Origin: CAWJMD01 sp963700925
GTDB lineage: Bacteria; Actinomycetota; Actinomycetes; Actinomycetales; CAWJMD01
Direction of reading: 5' to 3'
NCBI GenBank assembly: GCA_963700925.1
Contig: OY969553.1
Location: 744,001 to 808,000, forward strand
DNA length: 64,000 bases
In this document: positions 41,344 to 49,830 of the stretch, one piece after another
Position numbering within the stretch: the first letter of the stretch is position 1
Layout of the letters: the number at the start of each line of letters is the position of its first letter
Program-made: the position numbers and the translations under genes
Notes under the pieces: generated by a model
The model's input: only the letters and a program-made list of their open reading frames with translations
Database searches by the model: none
What the model was told of the DNA's origin: nothing

Positions 41344-41475
41344 TCGGTCGGGTGTGAGGCGAGGTCGGCAGTTCCTGACTCACCGCACCCTCGCGCGCAG
41401 GGACCGGCTCACAGTGGCGGGACCGTCCCGGACTCGCACCGGGTTCCTGGTCGACGACGCCGGCCCAAGGTAGCG
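41344..41475 (-). promoter_or_regulatory. cobalamin riboswitch (2), upstream of cobN
   Basis: Minus strand: GGAACCCGGTGCGAGTCCGG, then GACGGTCCCGCCACTGTGAG, then a B12-box region GAGTCAGGAACTGCCGACC. The cobN ATG (41310) follows, with GAGGAGACC as ribosome site. It lies on the strand opposite cobG. Ends are approximate. Confidence 0.92.
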
Positions 41476-41512
41476 CGGGCGGCAGGGTCCGACGCCCGCG
41501 ACCACCTCTACG

Positions 41513-42649
41513 ATGTGCGCCGTGAGCCAGCCACCGACGGCCAGGCGCGCCTCGGGGGATGCGTGCCCCGGCGTGTCGCGGCCCTTCGTGGCCGGCGACG
41601 GCTCGATCGTCCGCCTCCGCACAGGCGGCCTGCCGGTCTCCGTGGAGTCGCTCACGAAGCTGATGGATGGCGTTGGGAGACAACCCGACTCCTGCATCCA
41701 GCTGACGTCTCGCGGGGCGCTGCAGGTGCGAGGCCTGCCCGATCCGCTGCCGGAGCGCACCCGCGCCGCGATCGCCGCGACCGGGCTCGTGCCGTCACCG
41801 AGCCATGAGCTCGTCCGCAACGTCGTCGTCTCGCCGCTGACCGGACTCGACGGTGGCGGGACGTGTGACCTCCGTCCTGTGGTCGCGGCGCTCGACGAGG
41901 GGCTGTGCAGGTCGCCCGAGCTCGCCCGGCTCCCTGGCCGCTTCCTCTTCGCTCTTGACGACGGACGCGGCGACGTCATCGACGAGGCGTTCGACGTGGC
42001 CTATCTCGCGACCGGCCCGCAGCGGGGTGTCGTCCTCGCAGGGACGACGCACCGGGGCTGGCGCACGCCATTGCACCAAGCCGTGCCGGCCCTCTTGGGG
42101 CTCGCCCACCAGTTCCTGGCCGCGCGCGACGCCGCGGGTTCGGACGCCTGGCACGTCGACGAGCTGCCCGTCGCGATCGGGCCCGAGCGCGACACCGGCA
42201 TCACCGTGCCGCAGGCACCGGCCCGGCCGATCGGCGTCGTCGGCGACCATGCCGTCGTCGGCGTGCCCCTCGGCCTGCTCACGACCGAGCACCTCCACGC
42301 CCTCGCATCGGTGACCAGCCGGGTCGGCGTCACGCCGTGGCGCAGTCTCGTGATCGAGAAGGGGGCGGTCGCTCTCGACCGGCTCGCCGCGGCGGGCCTC
42401 GTCACCGACACCGCGTCGCCGTGGTTCCGACTGCACGCCTGCACCGGCCGGCCGGGCTGCTCGCGCTCGGCCATCGACACGCGCGCCCTCGCCCACGACC
42501 TCGCACCGCGCCTACCCGCGGGCACCCTCCCCGTCCACATCAGCGGGTGCGAGCGCCGTTGCGGCGCACCGCAAACGGCATTCGCAGACCTCCTCGCGCC
42601 CGCGTCGACCGACGAGGCACTCGACCTCGTCCTCAGCAGCCGAACATGA
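41513..42649 (+). CDS. cobG: precorrin-3B synthase CobG
   Basis: A 378-residue protein of the nitrite/sulfite reductase-like family. CobG uses a [4Fe-4S] centre to hydroxylate precorrin-3A with O2. Two ferredoxin-like half domains are seen (SVESLTKLMDGVGRQPDSCI; ALASVTSRVGVTPWRSLVIE). Four Cys in CTGRPGCSRS and ISGCERRCGAPQ bind the cluster. It opens the rightward cobG-cobH-cobIJ unit, divergent from cobN. Start may be ATG 41513 or GTG 41522. No riboswitch precedes it on this strand. Confidence 0.93.
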   Translation: MCAVSQPPTARRASGDACPGVSRPFVAGDGSIVRLRTGGLPVSVESLTKLMDGVGRQPDSCIQLTSRGALQVRGLPDPLPERTRAAIAATGLVPSPSHELVRNVVVSPLTGLDGGGTCDLRPVVAALDEGLCRSPELARLPGRFLFALDDGRGDVIDEAFDVAYLATGPQRGVVLAGTTHRGWRTPLHQAVPALLGLAHQFLAARDAAGSDAWHVDELPVAIGPERDTGITVPQAPARPIGVVGDHAVVGVPLGLLTTEHLHALASVTSRVGVTPWRSLVIEKGAVALDRLAAAGLVTDTASPWFRLHACTGRPGCSRSAIDTRALAHDLAPRLPAGTLPVHISGCERRCGAPQTAFADLLAPASTDEALDLVLSSRT

Positions 42650-43356
42650 CCGATTCGACTCCGCTGACACAGCCGACACAGCTGACACAGCCGACACAGC
42701 CGACACAGCTGACACAGCCGAAACGGCGTTACGCCTACGAGACGGACGGCCAGGAGATCTACCGTCGCTCCTTCGCGACGATCCGGTCCGAGACCAGGCT
42801 CGACCACCTGCCCAGCGATGCACGGGTCGTCGCCGTGCGGATGGTGCACGCGAGTGGCGACGTCGACCTCGCTCAGCACATCGCCGTCCATCCTCGGCTG
42901 GTCGAGGTGGCGCGGAGCGCCCTGCGTGCCGGGGCTCCGATCCTCAGCGACGCGACGATGATCGTCGCCGGCATCACGCGGACGCGGCTGCCGCGCGAGA
43001 ACGAGGTCATCTGCACCCTGCGCCATCCACTCGTGCCGGACCTGGCGTCGAGGTGGGGCACCACACGGTCAGCGGCTGCCGTGTCGCTGTGGGCCGACAG
43101 GCTCGAGGGCGCGGTCGTGGCCATCGGCAACGCCCCGACAGCCCTGTTCCACCTGCTCGAGCTGATCGCCGACGGCGGACCTCGGCCCGCCGCGGTGATC
43201 GGCACCCCTGTCGGGTTCATCGGCTCTGCCGAGTCGAAGGTCGCGCTCGCGGAGAACCCCTTCGGCGTGCCCTGGCTCGTGGTGCACGGACGGCGAGGCG
43301 GGTCCGCGCTCGCCGCGTCCGCGGTGAACGCCCTGGCCTGCGAGGACGAGCTGTGA
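42646..43356 (+). CDS. cobH: precorrin-8X methylmutase CobH
   Basis: A 236-residue enzyme that moves the C11 methyl to C12, giving hydrogenobyrinate. Landmarks are YETDGQEIYRRSFATIRSE, VVAVRMVHASGDVDLAQHI (with the catalytic His), GAPILSDATMIVAGITRTRL and GTPVGFIGSAESKVAL. The first 25 residues are an unusual Thr-Gln-Pro/Leu repeat (TQPTQLTQP) encoded by six 9-base units. ATG 42646 overlaps the cobG stop by four bases, and the stop overlaps the GTG of cobIJ. Confidence 0.95.
   Translation: MTDSTPLTQPTQLTQPTQPTQLTQPKRRYAYETDGQEIYRRSFATIRSETRLDHLPSDARVVAVRMVHASGDVDLAQHIAVHPRLVEVARSALRAGAPILSDATMIVAGITRTRLPRENEVICTLRHPLVPDLASRWGTTRSAAAVSLWADRLEGAVVAIGNAPTALFHLLELIADGGPRPAAVIGTPVGFIGSAESKVALAENPFGVPWLVVHGRRGGSALAASAVNALACEDEL
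42664..42717 (+). repeat. 9-base tandem repeat in cobH
   Basis: Six units of CTGACACAG or CCGACACAG encode (L/P)TQ repeats just after the cobH start. Units alternate in one base, as expected from slippage after point change. It keeps frame whatever the copy number. Confidence 0.9.
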
Positions 43357-44909
43357 CCAGCACTAAGCAGAGCCCACGAGGCTGGCTGCGGGGCGTCGGG
43401 GTCGGCCCTGGCGACCCCGAGCTCGTCACGGTCAAGGCGGCGCGCCTGATCGGGACGGCCGACGTCGTCGCGTTCCACTCCGGGGCCAAGCGGGACTCGA
43501 TCGCCCGCCGCATCGCCGCCGGGTACTTCCGCGAGGGTGTCGTCGAGGAGCTGCTCGCCTACCCCGTCACGACCGGCTCCACCGACCACGCGCTCGGCTA
43601 CCACGGGCTGATGGCGGACTTCTACGACGAGTCGGCGTCTCGCGTGGCGGCCCACCTCGATGCCGGCCGCAACGTGGTCGTCCTGGCCGAGGGCGACCCG
43701 CTCTTCTACGGGACGTACATGTACCTGCATGACCGGCTCGCCGACCGCTACGACACGGCGGTGGTGCCGGGGGTGACGTCGGTCAGCGGCTCGGCCGCGG
43801 CGCTCGCGACCGGCCTCTGCCGGCACGAGGACGTCCTGACGATCCTCCCCGCCACCCTGCCGGTGCCCGAGCTCGCCCGCCGGCTCGCCGACACGTCGGC
43901 GGCCGTGATCATGAAGCTCGGACGGACCTTTCCGGGAGTCGTTGAGGCACTGCGCCAGGCCGGGCGCCTCGACGAGGCCAGGTACGTCGAGCGCGCCACG
44001 TCCGACGCGGAGCTGGTCCTGCCGGTCGCTGACGTCGACCCCACGACCGTCCCCTACATGTCGATGGTCGTCGTGCCCGGCAGGGACGTGCGCGCGGACG
44101 CCGCCGGGCGCGCACTGGCTGCCACGGAGCGTGCACCGGCGCCAGACGGCTCTGGTCAGCTCAAGGGCCCCACGCCCGGGGAGGTCGTCGTGATGGGCCT
44201 CGGCCCCGGGCCGGACTGCTGGCTGACCCCAGAGGTCAGCGCGACCCTCGCCGACGTCGGCCACGTCGTCGGCTACGCGCCGTACGTCAACCGGGTGCCG
44301 CAGCGGGAGGGCCTCACCCGCCACGCCTCGGGAAACACCGTCGAGCTCGACCGCGCCCGCGACGCCCTCGACCTGGCCCTCGCCGGCGAGCGCGTGGCCG
44401 TCGTGTCCGGCGGCGACGCCGGGGTGTTCGGCATGGCAGCAGCCGTCTTCGAGGCGGCTGAGCAGCCGGCCTACGCCGACGTCCCCATCCGGGTGATGCC
44501 GGGCCTCACGGCGGCCCAGGCGGTCGCGGCACGAGCCGGCGCGCCGCTCGGAGGTGACTTCGCGGTGATGTCGCTCTCGGACCGGCTCAAGCCGTGGCCG
44601 GTCGTCGAGGAGCGGCTGCGCGCGACGGCCGCCGCCGACCTCGTCGTCGCCCTCTACAACCCGGCCTCGCGCAGCCGCACCGAGCAGATCAGCGCGGCCA
44701 GGGACATCTTCCTGGACGTGCGCGGGCCCGAGACGGTCGTCGTCGTCGGGCGCGACGTCGGCCGCACCGAAGAGTCGCTCACGGTGACGACCCTCGGCGG
44801 GCTCGATCCGTCCGAGATCGACATGAAGTGCCTGGTCATGGTCTGCGCGACGGGCACGCGCGTGACCGCACAGGGCCAGGTCTGGACACCCCGCTTCGTG
44901 CCGGGGTGA
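43353..44909 (+). CDS. cobIJ: bifunctional CobI-CobJ: precorrin-2 C20- and precorrin-3B C17-methyltransferase
   Basis: A 518-residue fusion of two tetrapyrrole methylases. Residues 1-250 are CobI: GVGVGPGDPELVTVKAARLI, VVVLAEGDPLFYGTYMYLHD and VPGVTSVSGSAAAL. Residues 270-518 are CobJ: VVVMGLGPGPDCWLTPEVSA, VVGYAPYVNRVP, VAVVSGGDAGVFGMAAAVFE and DLVVALYNPASRSRTEQISA. CobJ also contracts the ring. The fusion is known in several actinobacteria. It is translated from GTG 43353 overlapping the cobH stop. Confidence 0.95.
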   Translation: MTSTKQSPRGWLRGVGVGPGDPELVTVKAARLIGTADVVAFHSGAKRDSIARRIAAGYFREGVVEELLAYPVTTGSTDHALGYHGLMADFYDESASRVAAHLDAGRNVVVLAEGDPLFYGTYMYLHDRLADRYDTAVVPGVTSVSGSAAALATGLCRHEDVLTILPATLPVPELARRLADTSAAVIMKLGRTFPGVVEALRQAGRLDEARYVERATSDAELVLPVADVDPTTVPYMSMVVVPGRDVRADAAGRALAATERAPAPDGSGQLKGPTPGEVVVMGLGPGPDCWLTPEVSATLADVGHVVGYAPYVNRVPQREGLTRHASGNTVELDRARDALDLALAGERVAVVSGGDAGVFGMAAAVFEAAEQPAYADVPIRVMPGLTAAQAVAARAGAPLGGDFAVMSLSDRLKPWPVVEERLRATAAADLVVALYNPASRSRTEQISAARDIFLDVRGPETVVVVGRDVGRTEESLTVTTLGGLDPSEIDMKCLVMVCATGTRVTAQGQVWTPRFVPG

Positions 44910-44918
44910 AGCGCCCGG

Positions 44919-45668
44919 TCAGCCGGTCGGACGACGGACCCGAGACCCGTAGAGGTGCGACTCGGTGAAGTCCTCCGCGGCGAGGGCCCACCCGACGAGC
45001 ACGACCGCGGCCTGCCGCAGCCCCGCCGCCTCGACCTGCTCGCCGATGTCAGCCAGCGTGCCCGAGAGGATCTTCTGACCGGGCTGCTCGGCGTTGGCCA
45101 CGACGACGACCGGGCAGTCCGCGCCGTAGTGCTCGCTCAGCTGGGCCGCCAGCTCGCGGGTCCGGCGGATCGCGAGGTGGAGCGCGAGAGTGGCTCGGGT
45201 GCGGGCGAAGGAGGCGAGGGACTCCGTCTCGGGCATCTGCGTGGAGTCGCGCTGCGCACGGGTCAGCACGACGGACTGCGCCACCTCGGGAACGGTCAGC
45301 TCGCGTCCGATCAGCGCGGCCGCAGCGGCAAAGGCCGGCACGCCCGGGGTGACGTCCCACGGCACCCCGGCTCGGTCGAGCCGACGGGTCTGCTCGGCGA
45401 GCGCCGAGTAGATGGACGGGTCACCGGAGCAGAGCCGGGCCACGTCGTGGCCGCGCTCGTGGGCGGCCACGCACTGGTCGATGATCTCGTCGAGGTCGAG
45501 GTTCTGGGTGTCGACCAGCAGCGCCCCCGGGCCACAGTGCGAGAGGACCTCGTCACCCACGTACGTGCCGGCATAGAGGCAGACCGCGGACTCGCCCAGG
45601 AGCCGGACTGCTCTGAGGGTGAGCAGGTCTCCGGCGCCGGGCCCTGCACCGATGAAGTGGACGGTCAC
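44919..45668 (-). CDS. cobM: precorrin-4 C11-methyltransferase CobM
   Basis: A 249-residue SAM-dependent methylase: VHFIGAGPGAGDLLTLRAVR, VCLYAGTYVGDEVLSHCGP, VARLCSGDPSIYSALAEQTR and VTPGVPAFAAAAALIGRELT. Acts on C11 of precorrin-4 to give precorrin-5. GTG 45668 overlaps the cobL stop by four bases, so the two are coupled. Its 3' end is nine bases from that of cobIJ, convergent. Length is normal. Confidence 0.94.
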   Translation of the reverse strand: MTVHFIGAGPGAGDLLTLRAVRLLGESAVCLYAGTYVGDEVLSHCGPGALLVDTQNLDLDEIIDQCVAAHERGHDVARLCSGDPSIYSALAEQTRRLDRAGVPWDVTPGVPAFAAAAALIGRELTVPEVAQSVVLTRAQRDSTQMPETESLASFARTRATLALHLAIRRTRELAAQLSEHYGADCPVVVVANAEQPGQKILSGTLADIGEQVEAAGLRQAAVVLVGWALAAEDFTESHLYGSRVRRPTG

Positions 45669-46882
45669 GCGCTCTCCGTCTTCCTCACTGCCCACTGGGT
45701 GACCGTCCGGGCGGGTCTCCAGCCCGTCCGAGAACCGATCGGCTCGAGCTCCTCGATGCCGATCCGGGTCATCGACCCACCGTGGCGCCGATGGGCCGCC
45801 AGCACGACCGCCTCGGTCTCCACCGTGACGCCGTGGACGACCAGCCGGCCGCCCGAGCACAGCGCTGCCCACGCCGCCTCGACGAGCTCGGCGGTGGCCC
45901 CTCCCCCGATGAAAACGGCATCGGGAGAGGGCATGTCGCCGATCGCGTCGGCGGAGGCTGACGTGACGACCTGGAGCGAGGGGACACCGAGCCGGTCGGC
46001 GTTGCGCCGGATGCGGGCGGCACGCTCGGCGACGCGCTCGACCGACAGCACGCGAATGCATGGGTGGTGCCGGGCGAACTCGATCCCCACCGACCCTGCT
46101 CCCGCGCCGAGATCCCACATCACGTCGCCCGGTTGAGGGGCGAGGTGGGCGAGTGCAGCCGCGCGCACGACCCGCCTGGTCAGCTGCCCGTCGTGCTCGT
46201 AGGCCGAGTCGTCGAGCCCGGGGGTCAGTGACCTCGGCACCGCCCCCGGGGCGACCCGGCACTCGACGCAGACGAGGTGCAGCCGCGGGGCTGGACCGCC
46301 GGCCCACGCGCCGGCCACCCCGGCTGTGCGCGACTCGGCCGGCGTGCCGAGGTCACCGAGCACGGTGAGGCGGCTCGCGCCGTAACCCTCCTCGGTGAGC
46401 AGCGCCGCGATGCGGGCTGGGGCGTCGTCGCCGTGGGTGAGCACGATGAGGCGGCCCCGCGGGCTGAGGTCGCGCCTGAGCCGGTCGAAGGGACGGCCCA
46501 CCAGGGTCACGACGTCGGACTCGTCCGCCCCCCAGCCCATGCGCGCCCGCGCCAGGGCGACGGACGAGACGGCCGGGTGGACGCGGACACCGTCGGGGCC
46601 GAGCAGGTCGATCAGCGTCGAGGCCACACCCGAGACCAGCGGGTCACCGCTGGCGAGGACGACCGTCCGCCGCCCGGCCACACGCTCGACCACGGCCGGC
46701 AGGTGGGATCGGAGCGGCGACGGCCAAGGCACGATCTCCCGGTCACCGCTGGGTCCCAGCATCGCCAGATGCCGGTCACCGCCGAGCACGACCTCCGCGG
46801 CGTCCAGCAGCGCGCGCTCGTCCGAGCCGAGGGAGGCCACGCCCGCAGCGCCGACACCGATCACCTCGATCACCTCGATCAC
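45665..46882 (-). CDS. cobL: precorrin-6Y C5,15-methyltransferase (decarboxylating) CobL
   Basis: A 405-residue fusion of CbiE-like (residues 1-205: IGVGAAGVASLGSDERALLD, VVLASGDPLVSGVASTLIDL) and CbiT-like (220-405: GDVMWDLGAGAGSVGIEFAR, PDAVFIGGGATAELVEAAW) domains. It methylates C5 and C15 and decarboxylates the acetate at C12. GTG 46882 is the first of three GTGs in a small GTGATCGAG repeat, and the true one is uncertain. It is divergent from riboswitch 3 and coupled to cobM. Confidence 0.93.
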   Translation of the reverse strand: MIEVIEVIGVGAAGVASLGSDERALLDAAEVVLGGDRHLAMLGPSGDREIVPWPSPLRSHLPAVVERVAGRRTVVLASGDPLVSGVASTLIDLLGPDGVRVHPAVSSVALARARMGWGADESDVVTLVGRPFDRLRRDLSPRGRLIVLTHGDDAPARIAALLTEEGYGASRLTVLGDLGTPAESRTAGVAGAWAGGPAPRLHLVCVECRVAPGAVPRSLTPGLDDSAYEHDGQLTRRVVRAAALAHLAPQPGDVMWDLGAGAGSVGIEFARHHPCIRVLSVERVAERAARIRRNADRLGVPSLQVVTSASADAIGDMPSPDAVFIGGGATAELVEAAWAALCSGGRLVVHGVTVETEAVVLAAHRRHGGSMTRIGIEELEPIGSRTGWRPARTVTQWAVRKTESA

Positions 46883-46944
46883 GCCGGCGACCCTAGCGCC
46901 GCGACGCGGACCACCCGCCGCCGCGGGCGAAGGGTCTGGCACAC

Positions 46945-47090
46945 TGCCCACGGCGCGAGGAGAGGAATCCGGTGCGAGTCCGGAGCGGTCCCGCCACTGT
47001 GAACCACCACGGCCACGAGCACCGGTGGAAGCCAGGACGTCTCCCCGCGCTGACCCGGTCTGCCGGACCCGGTCCTGTCAACCACGCGGG
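46945..47090 (+). promoter_or_regulatory. cobalamin riboswitch (3), upstream of chlID
   Basis: GGAATCCGGTGCGAGTCCGG at 46970 is followed by AGCGGTCCCGCCACTGTGAA and the B12-box region GGAAGCCAGGACG. The chelatase GTG (47114) with AGGAGG follows about 25 bases later. All the main AdoCbl landmarks are present; ends are approximate. Confidence 0.92.
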
Positions 47091-47113
47091 CGAGGCACCC
47101 GCAGGAGGCCCTG

Positions 47114-49219
47114 GTGACCGTCTTCCCGTTCTCCGCCGTGGTCGGCTCCGACGACATGGCGCTCGCACTCATCCTCACGACGGTCTCTCCGGAGGTCGGT
47201 GGCGTCCTCGTCCGAGGCGAGAAGGGCACGGCGAAGTCGACTGCGGTCCGGGGCCTCGCCGGGCTCCTCCCGGAGCAGCCGGTGGTGGCCGGGTGCCGCT
47301 TCAGCTGTGACCCCGCGGCACCTGACGACACGTGTCCGGACGGCCCTCACGACTCCGCCGCCGAGCCGTCGACGCGCCCCGCCCGCCTCGTCGAGCTCCC
47401 CGTCGGAGCGACCGAGGACCGAGTCGTCGGCTCCCTCGACCTGCGCCAGGCGCTCGGGCACGGCGTCACCGCGTTCGAGCCAGGGCTGCTCGCCGCTGCC
47501 CATCGCGGGATCCTCTACGTCGACGAGGTCAACCTCCTGCACGACCATCTCGTCGACCTCCTCCTCGACGCGGCCGCGATGGGCCGCTGTACGGTCGAGC
47601 GCGACGGCGTCTCCGTCTCCCACGCGGCTCGCGTCGTCCTCGTGGGAACGATGAACCCCGAGGAGGGCGAGCTGCGCCCGCAGCTGCTCGACAGGTTCGG
47701 CCTGACCGTCCAGGTCGCCGCCCCCCGCGACACCGCACTGCGGGCGGAGGTCGTGCGTCGGCGACTCGCCCACGACAAGGACCCGGCGGGCTTCGCCGAC
47801 CGCTTCGCCTCCGACCAGGCGGCACTGAGGGACCGGATCATCCGCGCCTTCGACCGGGTGGCCTCCGTCGAGCTTCCCGAGGACCTGCTCACCGTGATCG
47901 CGGCAGTCTGCGCGGCCTTCGAGGTCGACGGCATGCGCGCCGACATCGTCACGGCCCGGGCCGCCGTCGCGCACGCCGCCTGGGAGGGCCGCGACCGGGT
48001 GACCCGCGCCGACATCCGGGCAGCCGCCCGGCTCGCGCTGCCGCACCGTAGGCGCCGCAACCCGTTCGACGCGCCAGGGCTCGACGAGGAGATGCTCGAC
48101 CGCATCCTCGGTGAGGACAACCCGGAGCCGGACCCCGAGCCGGACCCGGAGCCGGACCCGGAGCTGGACCCGGACACTGATCCCGGGGGGCCGGACGAGC
48201 CCGGCGGCCCACCGGGCGGCGACCAGGGGCCCGGCGACGCTCCGGAGCCCGAGCAGCAGGACGGCCCGGACCCCGCTCGGTCCGGTGACGGTTCCGCCGC
48301 GGCCGACGACCCGACCGGCCCGGCATCCACCCCTCCGAGCGACCCCCCTGACAGCACTGACGACGGCCCGGCCCAGCCGGACGGCGACGTCGACCACGGC
48401 GCCCCGATCGGAACGGCCACTGCCGGCGCGCCTTACCGCGCACGGCTGCTGGTCGCCAAGGGCACGGGCCACGGGGAGTCCGGACGTCGCAGCCGCGCCT
48501 ACACCGAGGCGGGACGCGCGGTCGGCTCGACACCCAGCGCCGGCAGGGGCTTGCACCTGGCCGCCACCATCAGGGTCGCGGCCCCCCACCAGCACCAGCG
48601 CGGCCGCGTCGGCGGCCGGCTGCTCCTCCAGCCGTCGGACGTGCGGCGCCCGATCCGGCAGGGCCGCGAGTCCAACCTCGTCCTCCTCTGTGTCGACGCG
48701 TCCGGGTCGATGGCAGCGCGACGCCGGATGGAGGCGGTCAAGACGGCCGTCCTCTCGCTCCTCCTCGACGCCTACCAGCGCCGCGACAAGGTCGGGATGG
48801 TGACGTTCCGCGCGACCGGCGCCAGCCTCGTCCTGCCGCCCACGTCGTCGGTCGAGGTGGCGGCCCGGCGGCTCGAGGACCTTGCCCACGGTGGGCGCAC
48901 GCCGCTCGCGGAAGGCCTCCTGACGGCCTACGAGACACTGCGTCTCGAGCGAATTCGCGACCCGCGGCGGCGGCCGCTCCTGGTGGTCGTCACCGACGGC
49001 CGCGCCACGGCCGGGCACGACGCACTCGAACGCGCCCATGCCGTCGCCGAGCACATGCGCAACGAGCGACTCGACGCCGTCGTCATCGACTGCGAGACCG
49101 GGCGCTTTCGGCTCGGTCTCGCGGGCCGGCTCGCTGCCCACCTCGGCGCCGAGCACATCCCGGTCGGCGACGTCGGCGGGGGGACGATCAGCGACGTCGT
49201 GAAGGATCTGGTGGCCTGA
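47114..49219 (+). CDS. fused AAA/VWA chelatase subunit (ChlI-ChlD type), partner of CobN
   Basis: A 701-residue motor protein for metal insertion. Residues 1-320 are an AAA+ domain: VLVRGEKGTAKSTAVRGLAG (Walker A near 35), GILYVDEVNLLHDHLVDLLL (Walker B), and LVGTMNPEEGELRPQLLDRF (sensor 1). Residues 330-440 are an acidic Pro-Asp-Glu linker with 12-base repeats. Residues 520-701 are a VWA domain with MIDAS motif LLCVDASGSMAARRRMEAVK. It takes the place of CobS and CobT, as in other actinobacteria. GTG 47114 follows riboswitch 3 and AGGAGG. It overlaps cobO by one base. Confidence 0.9.
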   Translation: MTVFPFSAVVGSDDMALALILTTVSPEVGGVLVRGEKGTAKSTAVRGLAGLLPEQPVVAGCRFSCDPAAPDDTCPDGPHDSAAEPSTRPARLVELPVGATEDRVVGSLDLRQALGHGVTAFEPGLLAAAHRGILYVDEVNLLHDHLVDLLLDAAAMGRCTVERDGVSVSHAARVVLVGTMNPEEGELRPQLLDRFGLTVQVAAPRDTALRAEVVRRRLAHDKDPAGFADRFASDQAALRDRIIRAFDRVASVELPEDLLTVIAAVCAAFEVDGMRADIVTARAAVAHAAWEGRDRVTRADIRAAARLALPHRRRRNPFDAPGLDEEMLDRILGEDNPEPDPEPDPEPDPELDPDTDPGGPDEPGGPPGGDQGPGDAPEPEQQDGPDPARSGDGSAAADDPTGPASTPPSDPPDSTDDGPAQPDGDVDHGAPIGTATAGAPYRARLLVAKGTGHGESGRRSRAYTEAGRAVGSTPSAGRGLHLAATIRVAAPHQHQRGRVGGRLLLQPSDVRRPIRQGRESNLVLLCVDASGSMAARRRMEAVKTAVLSLLLDAYQRRDKVGMVTFRATGASLVLPPTSSVEVAARRLEDLAHGGRTPLAEGLLTAYETLRLERIRDPRRRPLLVVVTDGRATAGHDALERAHAVAEHMRNERLDAVVIDCETGRFRLGLAGRLAAHLGAEHIPVGDVGGGTISDVVKDLVA

Positions 49220-49830
49220 TGCAGGGTCAGCCGACCAGCGTCCCCGACGACGGACTGACCACGAGGCAGCGGCGCAACCGACCGCTGCTGATCGTGAACA
49301 CCGGTGACGGGAAAGGAAAGTCGACCGCCGCCTTCGGCCTCGCACTGCGCGGCTGGAACCAGGGCTGGTCGATCGGCATCTTCCAGTTCGTCAAGAGCGC
49401 CAAGTGGCGCATCGGCGAGCAGACCGCCGTGGAGACCCTCGCCGAGCTGCACCGAGAGACCGGGCGAGGAGCGCCGATGGAGTGGCACAAGATGGGCGCC
49501 GGCTGGTCGTGGGCCCGCAAGGAGGGCACCGAGGAGGACCACGCGGCCGCTGCTGCCGAGGGCTGGGCCGAGGTGAAGCGCCGGCTGCAGACGCAGACCC
49601 ACCGGCTCTACGTGCTGGACGAGTTCACCTACCCGATGGCGTGGGGCTGGGTGGGCGTCGACGACGTCGTGAAGACGCTGGCCGAACGTCCCGGAGACCA
49701 GCACGTCGTCGTCACCGGGCGCCGCTGCCCGGAGCCGCTCCTCGACCTCGCGGATCTCGTCACCGAGATGACGAAGGTCAAGCACCCCTTCGATGCCGGC
49801 CAGAAGGGCCAGCGCGGGATCGAGTGGTGA
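49219..49830 (+). CDS. cobO: cob(I)yrinic acid a,c-diamide adenosyltransferase CobO
   Basis: A 203-residue CobA/CobO-type enzyme that adds the 5'-deoxyadenosyl group to cobalt. The P-loop is LLIVNTGDGKGKSTAAFGLA near residue 26. Then come GIFQFVKSAKWRIGEQTAV, MEWHKMGAGWSWARKEGTEE, LYVLDEFTYPMAWGWVGVDD and VVTGRRCPEPLLDLADLVTE. Full length. It follows the chelatase gene and overlaps cobBA by four bases (GTGA). Confidence 0.96.
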   Translation: MQGQPTSVPDDGLTTRQRRNRPLLIVNTGDGKGKSTAAFGLALRGWNQGWSIGIFQFVKSAKWRIGEQTAVETLAELHRETGRGAPMEWHKMGAGWSWARKEGTEEDHAAAAAEGWAEVKRRLQTQTHRLYVLDEFTYPMAWGWVGVDDVVKTLAERPGDQHVVVTGRRCPEPLLDLADLVTEMTKVKHPFDAGQKGQRGIEW

